Positions 1-11,400 of a DNA stretch of 64,000 nucleotides are shown here, piece by piece. Every line of letters starts with the position of its first letter. The stretch's first letter is position 1. Origin of the DNA: Metridium senile. Lineage: Eukaryota > Cnidaria > Anthozoa > Actiniaria > Metridiidae. A program made the position numbers and the translations under genes. The stretch is from NCBI GenBank assembly GCA_949775045.1, contig OX459105.1, positions 3,166,686 to 3,230,685 on the forward strand. The letters are read 5' to 3'. Under the pieces are notes generated by a model that saw nothing but the letters and a program-made list of their open reading frames with translations, was not told the origin of the DNA and made no database searches.

Positions 1-62
1 AAATGTCACTACCATAAACCAAAGTAAACATAGAATATAATCCATTATTTTCCATCACTAAC

Positions 63-212
63 CTGTAGTTTTTTGCAGCAATAAGATTACAATCACGATA
101 CGGAAGTGAAATACAACACGTTCGTCTGCCATGTTTCGTGAAGGTATGTACACAACATCGTTTGCATATCAGACTTGGTTTCTTGCGTGACGCTAAGGAA
201 CAACTCAAATAT
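63..212 (-). CDS. Gene C, signal-peptide exon (partial gene, continues left of window)
   Basis: This exon is a close copy of the first coding exon of genes A and B. The start codon is at 132-130 and 23 codons follow: a short charged N-terminus (MADERV) and then a hydrophobic run (IVIVILLL), which is a typical secretory signal peptide. The exon ends at 63 with a phase-1 donor (ACAG/GTTAGT). The acceptor is at 212/213 (TTTCTTTAG). By analogy with A the next exon would begin a discoidin domain, but it lies left of base 1. It shows that the array has at least three same-strand members. Whether gene C is intact cannot be judged. Confidence 0.8.
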
Positions 213-392
213 CTAAAGAAAGGTCAGTAAAATAAGACGACGGGGGTGGGGACAGTGAGTTCAACCGACAAGAAGTTTTTTAATTTATTATTTTTTTTCT
301 TTTATTTAATTGGGAGTAAAATAAACAAAACCGATCGAAGAAATAACTAAAACTAAAGAATCGAGCAAACTCCTTAACTGTTACTGTCGATG

Positions 393-973
393 TACCCTGC
401 GAGCAGAGTCTCCTTTGCCTTCCCCGTGAGAGAGAAAGGAAAGAGAGACTCTGCCGAAAGCCTGTTGTTTTTCATTTGAGCATGCCCGCCGGTTGCTTAG
501 AAACTGAATAATTTCCACGCCCACTTGCTATAAAATAACATTTCCGTTTCCGGTAACCTTCGAATTCGTACAACTTGTGGGCTATCGGAATAGCGAACTG
601 ATAAATGAGCGATTTGCCGTGCCCGGTCGGTAAAGAAACAAAGGTATCTTGTCCCAAGATAAATTCTGTTATTCCTCTCTCTTGATAAGTCGATAATTGA
701 AATTTCTTCAAGTAAAATAGACTTTCAAACACGTCAGTTATTGCCTTACGAACCGTCGCCGCCATATTATGCTTGTGGGCGCAGTTTTGGTCATCGGAAT
801 AAATCATTAATTCAACCGTGCGCACAAAAACAAGTTTGACCGGAAGCAAAACCAGTTTGACTAGCCCCGGGTCCTGGGCTAGCGGTACATGAAAGAAACG
901 ACAGGCTTTCGGCAGAGTCTCTCTTTCCTTTCTCTCTCACGGGGAAGGCAAAGGAGACTCTGCTCGCAGGGTA
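393..973. mobile_element. Mutator-like non-autonomous element with captured gene exon (Pack-MULE-like)
   Basis: A 581-bp element bounded by near-perfect terminal inverted repeats of about 70 bp (outer bases TACCCTGCGAGCAGAG) and flanked by a 9-bp direct repeat CTGTCGATG (384-392 and 974-982). The corresponding spacer upstream of gene A (about 29,070) carries a single uninterrupted CTGTCGATG, which is an empty-site control. Long inverted repeats plus a 9-bp target duplication are the signature of Mutator-superfamily elements. The interior is not transposase; it holds a helicase exon on the minus strand (558-765). Confidence 0.85.
558..765 (-). pseudogene. Captured first exon of a RecQ-type DNA helicase
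   Basis: Minus-strand frame starting at an ATG in good context (ATATGGCGGC, 765-763). The product has a conserved Q-motif-like segment (FQLSTYQERGI) and a Walker A motif (PTGHGKSL) in the order seen at the N-terminus of RecQ-family DEAD/DEAH helicases. The similarity ends at a plausible donor (GAAG/GTTACC, 558/557) and the frame then wanders to a stop. Only about 69 residues remain, so it cannot be a working helicase. It lies inside the Mutator-like element and is best read as a gene first exon, possibly with its promoter, picked up by the transposon. Confidence 0.7.
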
Positions 974-1129
974 CTGTCGATGACACCACATTGTCGAACG
1001 CATTTATTATACAACAATGATGATGATGGTTGTTCAAATCTACAAAAAGCTGTAAATGTACTGAGTAAAATACTATTTACTAATTACTAGAAGGAAATAT
1101 GAAGTAAGAAGGAAAAACAGAAAACTTAC

Positions 1130-1149
1130 ATTCTGCTGCTACGACGCAT
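1130..1149 (-). other. Putative 5' leader exon of gene C (3' part)
   Basis: On the minus strand a block conserved with 29209-29228 ends in a consensus donor (GAAT/GTAAGT) and sits upstream of the gene C signal-peptide exon. It contains an ATG (1149-1147) opening a short frame (MRRSSR) that would run out of frame through the signal-peptide start. It is most simply a non-coding first exon. Its 5' boundary is not visible. Support is conservation plus the splice site only. Confidence 0.45.
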
Positions 1150-2411
1150 CTTGACTGTGATTAACTGAATTTGCATACAGACCACGCTAAACATTAATAT
1201 ACGAGATACTCAAATCCTCAAGGGAACGTAACAAAAACAAAGGCTAGAAAGTGAACGAAAACAAAGGATAACTAGACAACTGTAGGAATGAAGATTTAGA
1301 CGCAACATCAACAACAAAATATCCTCCTGATTTTCCATGCATACTAGTTAGTCCAAATACGATCGATGACACTATATAAGCAAGTATATAATTAAGATAT
1401 AAAGAAAAAACGATCAAGAGAAAACAAAATATAGCAAGATCAAAGTAAGAATACAATTTTATTGTTTTTATAGTAGTGATGCTTCCTTAGAAATAAATTA
1501 CATGTGATTAACTATTAGCTTTAAACATCAGACAAACCATTGGTAACTGATAAGCGGACTAATGATCTAAAACGTCAGTAAGCTCAACTCATATATAGTG
1601 TCATATAACTGAATTAAAGTTACGGAAAACATTCTCGACATCATTCTGACCCAAACATTTATTTTGCATAAATGAATTTAAAAGAAAAAAAAAACTTTAA
1701 TAGGATATTATCATATTAAATATGATATGATTAAAAAAATATTTAGAAAATATTTTTTAGACGGATAATTTTTTGAAAGTATTATAAAGTAGGTGTTACT
1801 GTTTAAAAATTTACCAAAACCAGATTTTACAAAATTGTATATAGTTTTATAATATAAGTGAAAAGTTACGAACATTTATACTTCACAAAAGAAAAAACTC
1901 AAACCGTGGCTGGCTTTGTTATTTAGGTCTTTTTTTTTTTACAGTGCGACTCGTCGTACCGTAGTCACCTACAAAAACGTTTGATGAATTTTTGACATTA
2001 TTTTGATATTTTTTCATCTCAATCGGACCAATTACAGATATCAAAGTATCTAAATTCTCCGCCTCTGATCGATATTAACTCCGCCTCTCGATATAAACTC
2101 CGCCTCTCGATATAAACGTGTATCTGATTGGTCCGATTGAGATGAAAAAATGTCAAAATAATGTCAAAAATTCATCAAATGTTTTTGTAAGTGACTACGG
2201 TACGGCGAGTCGCACTGTAAGTTATCGCCACAAGTGCCATAGCAACACAGTTTACTTTATGATGTAATGTGTAACGTTGCTATAAATGATTAAATTATAT
2301 AACGATCTTCACAAAAATAACGATAACGATAGTCCAGTCTACTTGATTGATATGTTTTTATGTTATCAACAGTAAGCTGCTAATCATACTAAAGTCATGG
2401 AACGACTGAAT
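1150..2411. other. Spacer between gene C and gene A
   Basis: AT-rich spacer, homologous to 29230-30809 downstream of gene B except for the MITE at 1942-2217. It should include the 3' UTR of gene A and the promoter of gene C. I see no further coding potential; short frames here are not supported. Confidence 0.5.
1942..2217. mobile_element. Tc1/mariner-type MITE
   Basis: A 276-bp element with about 90-bp inverted repeats (outer bases CAGTGCGACTCG) flanked by TA on both sides (1940-1941, 2218-2219). The homologous spacer downstream of gene B (near 30,490) lacks it. The loop contains three near-copies of a roughly 20-bp motif (CTCCGCCTCTCGATATAAA). No coding capacity. The CAGT start and TA target point to the Tc1/mariner superfamily. 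Confidence 0.8.
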
Positions 2412-5400
2412 TCATATCCGCAGTTCATGGCTGGCTGATTTACCATCCATATGTAGTCTTTGGTATGGAGAGTTTTGTACGTCCATTGTAAGTGGCTGGT
2501 AGTTTGAAGAATCACCAGATTGACCCCTACTCAACGGTACTTCAGAATTTGTGGTTTGATTAAGCTCCTCATAAAGCGATCCTTGGTCTTGCTGGCTTAT
2601 ATCTAGTGCCTGGTACGCTTCATTTGGTAAATCACTAGCTGAAGTGTTGCCTTTGCCGTGGGGTGTGGATGGTATGGTAGAAGGTGAAGTGTTCTGGTAC
2701 TGGTCAATGGAATCGTATACTTGGGAAATAGTTGTAGGGATATCACTCAATTGAATACCTCCATCTGATCCTCTATCAACTCTGGTATTCTAGAAAACAA
2801 TAAAGCAAGTCAAGGTATTGGACATATATTTTGAGTTACCATTTAAAAAGTCAACAACATGGTCCCAGCTCTAGCCGGCATATAGGGATATTATCAGTCT
2901 TATCTGAAGTGCAGATGAAATGCAATAATTGCTATTACAATTAAACGTTGTTTTTTCATTGTATTTTGTTTAAAAAACGTCTAGTTTGGAAAGGATAATG
3001 AATGTTTCTCACCTCGTAAACCATTTGTTGTGACGAAGTTTTCTCTTCATAATTCCTGTGCAATAAAAATAAATGACAACCAAGTATTATAATAGTGAGA
3101 TTAGATTATTAGGGGTGGCGAATGGTCCTTCCGAGATTTTCCGAGACGGCGAGATGGAGGTTTTAAAATTCGAGATTGAGACTCTGTGAGATTTTCCATA
3201 TTCGAGACCGAGATTTTTTGCTTCACGTTTTCCGAGAACAAGATTTTACTGCAACAACATCTTACTATCTAATCTAATTATGCTTAAATTATACATTTTT
3301 TCGGAAATGTAAACATAACGTAGAACATGTTAGCCTTGGAAGTATTTCGAGACTCCGTCGTTTTTAAAAAAATGAGATTTTGAGACCAACAATTTGGAAA
3401 ATTCGAGACTCCGAGACTCCGTAACATTCGCCACCCCTATTATTTCATCTAATTTCATTTAGGTTATTTGTTGCATTTGAGCGGTTAAACATATAATACA
3501 ATAGCCTTAAAGTTAATTGTGACCGGAGAAGGAAACGAGGACCTGCGTACCAATTGACACCAGATCCAGATCCAGATCCAGATCCAGATCCAGATCCAGA
3601 TCCAGATCCAGATCCAGATCCAGATCCAGATCCAGATCCAGATCCAGATCCAGATCCAGTGTGGTTAGTAAATGGCTCCGAGACACGACTATTGTACAGC
3701 AAGACAATGCAATTCAATACTTAAATTAAGTAAGTTATCTTTAAAAAGTATTTGAAACTATAAACTCATTAATTGCTTTGATAAGGGACGAGGCATTTGA
3801 TGTTTTGATGGTAGGTTGGGATGAATCCCAAAAAATATCATCAGTTCTCGATCAGGAAAACAATATTGTGCAACGTTAACAAGGGCAAAATAAATAAATA
3901 AATAAATATCGTGAAAGACTTGAGGGCGGGAAACATATTGAGCAAACTTTGAATTCAATGGTCCACTCCCCATCAAATTTCAAATGGTCCGTCCCTAATT
4001 GATTGGTTCATGGTTAAACGATTCACCTTTTAGCCGACATTTCTTTAACTGAAACAAAATGAATATAGTGATGAATATAATGAACAACGATAAAATGTTA
4101 CGATAAATGTTAAAACTATTTCCCTTTATAATAAATGTAGTTTCAGTAATAATAGAGTCACCAATTTAAAGATATAGTTTATACATATTAATATGGTAGG
4201 AAACACTAAACGTACCTTGATTTTTCAAATATCGTATGTAAACCAGAAATAATATAAACATCACCAGAAACATCACATTGAAGGACAATGCAATGTAGAA
4301 TGAATTTTTATCGGTAGTGCCTGTTATGAATTTAACATAAATATGTTATATGAATATCAACCAGTCAGTCAGCCAACCAGCCATGTACTTTTTCAATAAG
4401 ATGAAAAGGGTAAATGGCAATGATGTGCAACTCACAGCTACTGTCTTGATGTGACTGTCCTTTATTTGCATCTTCTAAAAATAAAGATTAAAAATAGTAA
4501 TTTTTCTAATTTAATTACAAGACGTCTAACAACTAGTGTTTCCTTTTAGTACTTACGCTTTGTTTGTTTTACTTGTTCTTCACTGTCCTTTCCTTCACCA
4601 CATTCAGTCGTAGCAGACACAGTAAACCTGTATCTTGTAGCTGGATACAGACCAGTGATGGTTATCTTTGTAGAGTTTGTTATAACTTTACCATTCAGAG
4701 CGCTATCGTTACAAGGACAGGTAGGACGTGAAGTTTGACCAGCATACTTAATCTGTGGATGAGGTGTGACAATTTGGTAACGGCTATTAAGCAATCACGT
4801 GTAAATTATATCAGTCTACCACTGAATATTATAAAAATAGAGCTGAATCATATTGAACATGCAAAAATTCCTCAAAACTTACAGTATAGTTTTTAACTGG
4901 AATTTTCAGATTCTCGGGCTCCTTCCATTTCAAACTAACTGAGTTTTGATCAACTGAAATCACGGTAAATTCTTTGGGAGTACCTCGAACTAAAACGAAA
5001 ACAAATTGTCAACCATGAGCCTGTAGAGCACTATATTAGTTGATCCAACTAACAAACAAACACTCAACTGTTAATTAACCAACCAACCAATCAATCTAAA
5101 GAAGAAGAAGCCATATCTAGACAAAACAGACCGACAGACAAACCAAGATACAAAAATAGGATTAACAGAAAGCAAGAACAATGAATAATGTATTTAAAAT
5201 GTAGAAACAGACGGACAGACAAACCTGGTGATTGGATTGTCAAATGATTGCTAAATGGACCAGGTCCCTTCGTGGTATAAGCTCGTATTGAGATTTGATA
5301 TATCAAACACTGCTGTGTGTTATGCAGAGAATAGCTGCAATAATGATTGATAGATCCACCACAGGGTACTTCGCTGCATGATTTGTTGATCATCTCTTTT

Positions 5401-8400
5401 TTCTCATTAAAATTCCTTATTGATAGTTTCTTAATTTCGTACACAAGAATTCGACCATTAGTTGAAGGTACTGCTTGCCAGGATATTCTATATTCTTCTG
5501 TGTTCCTTTTGACACTCGTGAAGTCTTTTGGTGAATCTGGTACTATAAAACATAAAATAACTTCAATTAGATACCACACTTAAGGGAATCCAGAATCTAC
5601 AGAAAAAGCTACTTTTTGCTAGGAATATATACAACTGATTGAAAATAATTAATTCATAGTTTCATCCACTTCAATTTAACTAATTTCGTTTATGACTAGC
5701 CTTATCTTATTCAATCCAGCATTTTTTAACCCAATTTGATTTACTATTCTAACCGTAATCATTTATGTCTACAGATTTCACTGCTTTTGCTCCTTCCATG
5801 GAACTATAAGCCCACACTTTAATTATGTAACTTAATCCACCACAAGCATCAAATATAAAAGAAAATGTTTGGTCGTCAAATGATTTTGTGTTTTCATCTC
5901 CTGTCTTGCCATATGACACTCTGTATCCTTTGATTTTTCCATTAGGAGAGGAGGGAAGATGCCATTCTATTTTAACTTTGGGTCCAGTAGAGCCAACTGG
6001 GTCAACGACAGTTGTTTTTACATTGATAGGTGCTGAGGGTGCTGGTGAAAATAATCAAATAAAAAAATGTATTACATGCAACTAAAAAAAATAAGATCAA
6101 AGGATCAGGAACATATTCTCAATAATGCATGTATATATATATATATATATATGTAATATATACAATATGAGCGGGAGATCTGTATGGGCATTTACAATGG
6201 CAAGCCGCAGGCGAGCCATTGTAAAGCCCATACAGATCGGACGCGAATATTGTACATTACTTGTGAAATCAAAGAATAATGAATAAGGCGCAAAAACCAA
6301 TCGATATAGAGTTCATTGAGATTGCATGTGAATGTTTATATTCCTTGTAGAATGGATTAAACCGCGAAGACAATGAAGGGCAATCAAGTGAGTTTCCTTA
6401 TTGTAATTCAAAATTGTGTAGAAAAGTGAAATCGTGAGCATCTAGGTCTCAAGAGATTAGTATTCATTTGCCTCACTTATGGCTTTGAATTAATTTATTA
6501 TTGAATTATTTGTAAGCCGTTTGTTAGTATAGAGTTGAGGTCGAAGATGGCGGCTCGTTTTCGAGAACCTAAAAGCAAAAACGAAGAGAGAATTTTACTT
6601 TCAAAAGTGGTTCCCAAGAATACAACATACAATACCAAATGGTGTGTAAAAGTCTTTACTGAATGGCAGCAAACAAGAACAAATAAACGAGTACAATTGG
6701 AGACGTGTGGTTGGGATGGCTTCGATATGACGAACGTGGAAGATTTGACAGTCCCATTTGAAGAAATGTCTGCGAAAACTCTTAACTTCTGGTTATCCAA
6801 GTTTATTGGGGAAGTGGCAAAGCAATGATAATGAAAGTAAGGTGTTCTTTAATTTATTTTTCAATAAATGCAATAATAATATTGCCTTTACGAACAAAAA
6901 AACTGTATTGTAATATTTCACAATGAAGAAAGTTCATTAAACAAAGTGTGGATAATAATCTGTTTCGTGTCTTTTATTAACACAATTTTTTTTCACCGAA
7001 ACAAAATGTGCATTCTCAAATAAGATGACCTGTATCAAAAGTTATGAATACTAATTAGGACAGCATGGGATCTGTATTACAAGTTAATTTACTGATTAAT
7101 AATTCATCAACCCCAACTTTATATATATTTATATATATATCGTTTCTTCTTGGGCAGTATTTAATGGGATTGACATTTTTTGGATAAAAAAAGTTATATG
7201 AAGTGAGAATGCGATTTATGTCCATGTATATACACAATAAAAATGAGCAAAAGTCACAATTGTTAAATACAATACATATTGTCAAAACAGTTTTTGAAAT
7301 AATTAAATATAGCCTAGGTTAAGTCAAGAGTTAAATCAGGAAGCACTAACATAAGATTATCTCTATAAGTTTTAATGAGAGTTAAGCAGCTAGAGATTGA
7401 TAATAATCAGCCTTTGAAAAACAGGTTCAAAATGCTGTCTTGTACTTACGTCGACCTTCAAGTGTTCTTCTAGTAATAGTGGTGGTGTAAGGACCATCTC
7501 CTACTGATGTATAAGCGAGTACTTTGGAGGTATATTGTGTATACATGTCTAGATTTCTCAGGACAGTACTAGTACCAGTATAGGTTTTAACTGCCATCGG
7601 AGAGGAACAGTGACCCGTCTTGCAGTACCAGAGTCTGTATCCTCTTATAGGACCATTTCGTTTATCACTGGGTGGTAAATCCCACGATAGACTAATGCTT
7701 GTAGAGCTGTTGGCAGTCACTTTGAAATTCTCAGGAGCAGCATCTGGTTCTAAAGACATTCAGATCAGTTTCAATCACTAATTGATGTTAGTGTCTTAAA
7801 TAATATTATAAAAGTTTTATATTACCAAAATATCACATCTTTAACAACAAGCTATATATGTGCACAATGTTGCCATGTTGTTAATGTAGATCACTGTCAT
7901 TAATTAAGACCATATACAGTTTATTTAAAAAAAAAAACGTTGCCCAGGCTAGGTTTAGCAACAAGAAATACGCTAAGACTGAAATGAATGCTTTTACAAT
8001 CAATTACGTACTTGATAGCAAGTCTCATTTCAAAACAGTACCACCAAAAAAAATCAGCATTTATTTTTGTTTTTGCATGATGCTTGTTGTTTAATTCAGG
8101 ACAAAGTTTAACTTCTCTGAAATTATAAGTATAGGGGATTATAGCAAGATATATGTTTACATGTATGTGACTTTATACAATAATTCATAAAATTGATATA
8201 TTTATTGTTAGCACTCTTATAAATAGTTGTTTTTCCGTTTTAGCTCAAGTCATATAATCCTTTTTTATCGGAATTATGCAAAGATGACACTTACTATCTT
8301 CCAAAGTACGTTTTACCACAGGACTATTTGCAGGACCATAGTCTTTGTCATTACGAACTTTTACCGTAATGGAATACTCCGTCCATTTATCCAGTCCCGT

Positions 8401-11400
8401 CAGAGTTTGTGAAATACTCTGACCACCATTGACAGTAGCTTCATGTGACCCTCCCCCTGATGTTTTAGAGTAGATCACTTTGTATCCAGATGGAGCACAT
8501 CTGACACCAACAGGAACCTGTAATATGATTGTTTGTTGTCAAGCTATCAGTAACAATATTGGCCATCATTATGAAAGAAAATTCTTGAGAATTACAAAAT
8601 ATCCAGTACCAGCACATTAGTGACATAGTTCGCTTGCTGCTGATTCATATTAAATTCTTTGTTTTCTATTTTCAATACGTACTAATAAGTACTATTTTGA
8701 TATAAACAATATAAATCGGTTATTTAAATGATCTAACTAGTGGTTACCTAACTGGTAACTAGAAGTTTTCCAAATGTCGGTAAAATGCAAAACTTCTATT
8801 GTTTTGGCTGAGTGGGACTGGGTACAAGTCGCTTTCAAGACTCCCCTGTATCATTATTTAGTTTGATTGAAGCTTAAAAGCTTAGAAAAGGTATAATTTG
8901 GCTTAGATTAGTTGCATTTTCTTGTAAGCAGGATAAGCTAAAGGAGGGATGGCAAGAAAAAATGATACTTGGGGGAGAGAGGAAAGGAGGGGCATGATGT
9001 ATCCAGTCATACCTGCCATGTTACAAGAATACTTTGAGATGTCTGTGCTGCTGCTTGAACACCACCAGGAGCAACTGTAGGTACTGTGTTGTAAAATAAT
9101 TATATCAAAACATTAACAAAACTGCAAAGCTTTACTGGCAATTTATAAATACACCTACTTGCAAGAACGTTGTCATACGAAAAATGAACATTTGTATTTA
9201 GTGGGTTAGGAATAGATTAAAAGTACAAAAGATGATCACTGAAGCTGAACTATTTCTTTTTTACTTTTAATTTATTCCTAACACACTAAATACAAATATT
9301 CTTTTTTCGTATGTCAACTTTCTTGCAAGTAGGTATATCTTAGAGTTTATGTAATATGCCAACATTCTGACAGTCTATTGCAAACTCTGATGACAATTAT
9401 TCAAAAAGCATTCATGACAAGTGAAGAGGTCAATGTTCGTACTACTGTACATAGCTCATAGGCAATAAGCGTTCAAAAGTAGCAACTACAGCCAAAGCAA
9501 CTGCAAATTTGAAACACTTTGTTTCATATTACAATACATTGGGTCATACTCGTCCTTTACACACACACAAAAAAAAAACACATTGGTAAGTTAGTCAACC
9601 ATTACTGTAATGAGATAAACACCACAATTGTTTTCATGCAAAAGATATACGTGCATTTCGTATATGGGATAGCATTTCGTTCATGCTGGATATGAAGCCA
9701 ATTATATTTGTGAGACATAACAACATATGTGAGGTCTAAATATGGATAGGGCATTGCACATAAATAGTAAATAGACATAAAGCGGACATTTAATATTGGT
9801 GTTGAATTATGAAATATTTTTTGACGTTTTTGCTGAACATGTCCAATGATATAAACATGGTAACCAGCAAATAACATTGTGCCTAATATCTCTAAGTAAA
9901 TTATAATGGTTTTCTATGCACATGCATTATCAAAATTGAAAAGAAATAGCCTACCTTCAGAGTTTGTCTTGAAAGTCTTTGAGTTACTCCATGGTCCCAC
10001 GCCAAGTTTACTCACTGCCTTGACAACAACATTATATATTGTACAAACTGATAGACTGCTGATGTTATGACTAGTAGCTGGGTGTGATACACTGATAGTC
10101 TTTGTTGTACCACTGTTCCAATATTTTATCACATATGTTTGTATACTGGCCTGAGATTCTTTCAAAGATGGGTGACTCCAACTGACAACCACTGACCTGC
10201 TGAGGATACTTCCAACAGGAGATAATGAAAGAGCAGATGGATATTCTGATAAACAAAATATATATAAAATAAACCAGAGAAAGTTTTATCATTTTTGAAT
10301 GCTTCTTAGTTCCTCTTATAAGTTCCAAACATGGTTAACATGTCTTTATGTTACTCCATTTTCCATCACCAAGTTTATTCACTGCCTTGATGGCAACATA
10401 ATATGATGTACAAACTGATAAACGGCTAAAAGTGTGACTAGTGTCTTGTCTCTGATATTGTTTGTTGTACCACTGTTCCAATAATTATTTTAAATTCCAT
10501 TCAGAAAGATAGAAAACTTACCAAGATTTACTAGAACCTCTGCACCTTTAATAGAATCTGCATTGCTATTAGCCTTAGCATATTTTGCTCGGCATAAAAA
10601 GTTTTTTCTGCATGTCACATTTGTACACCTTAATATATAAAGCACATAGATTTAATGCTATGACAAATCAAATACCCTAAAGAGAATATAAGATAAAGCT
10701 GGTAGATATTCCTTCAAATGACTGTTATTAATGACACTGCAAATTGATGATCAATTTTGTCACCATGATAACAGCATCAAATGATAACAACTCTAACTGG
10801 TGACGACATTGACAAATAACATTGTCAGTTGGCAAAACTTTCAACTCATGATACCACCAACTGATGACAATACCAACTAGCACACAAACTGATGACAGTA
10901 TCAACAAACTGATGACAATACCATCTGATGGCATCACCATCACTCTACTGTACTTAGGTACTTACTGGTAAGTGTTGATTACATTATTCACGTTGGTGTA
11001 GTTTACTCGTAACACAGACTTCACTAAGCTAGCAGTACGTGTTAAACCACCAGATAGACTTGTAACATCTTTACCATCAGAATACCAGTCAATGTACTGA
11101 ATCAATGGTTCCTGGACAATACATTCCAAGTCAACGTAATTACTGGATGCTGCTGTAAGGATTTTGTTGGATAATGCTTTCATCTCTGGGGGTGAAGCTG
11201 AAAATGTCAATTCAATTAGATATATATGATATCATGGAAAATATCTTACTAGTATCTCTTTTTAAGAATGCCAAATTAAATATTTCTATATCTAAATATT
11301 TTAAACCAAATTATTGTTTATACTTACGGCATGTGCATCCAAATAGTTCTATTCTCAAACATATAGCAGTATTCCAGGACTGTGTATAGACTCTAACATA

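Larger units (their letters stand above)
2412..4474 (-). other. Gene A region: membrane helix and ITAM-bearing cytoplasmic tail
   Basis: Short exons encode a stalk (4474-4436), a membrane helix (4320-4216; core FNVMFLVMFILFLVYI followed by the stop-transfer RYLKNQ), linkers (4048-4027, 3055-3013) and the main tail (2789-2412). The tail has YDSI (Tyr1442), YQNT (1448, a YxN Grb2-SH2-type motif), YQAL (1476), YEEL (1490), YQPL (1514) and YQRL (1526). YQPL-x8-YQRL fits the classical ITAM; YQAL-x10-YEEL is a looser version. Motif meaning is family knowledge; phosphorylation here is inferred. Confidence 0.8.
4557..10245 (-). other. Gene A region: six fibronectin type III domains
   Basis: Domains are encoded by 10245-9955; 9074-9013 plus 8517-8295; 7749-7450; 6041-5754; 5542-5225; and 4989-4883 plus 4752-4557. 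FN3 marks are clear: the N-terminal proline start (APENF, APSAPINV), a conserved W (LSWDLP, IEWHLP, VTWQ), NG-x-I-x-x-Y, and the late Y-x-x-x-V-x-A-x-T segment (YTSKVLAYTSVGDGP). Each domain is a phase 1-1 cassette. The fifth and sixth have extra cysteines (SCSEVPCGG, CPCNDS), suggesting disulfide-stabilised loops near the membrane. Confidence 0.88.

Noticed and set aside
3445..3717. Gly-Ser and Leu-Asp repeat frames
   Set aside because: Translations of the (GATCCA)n array.
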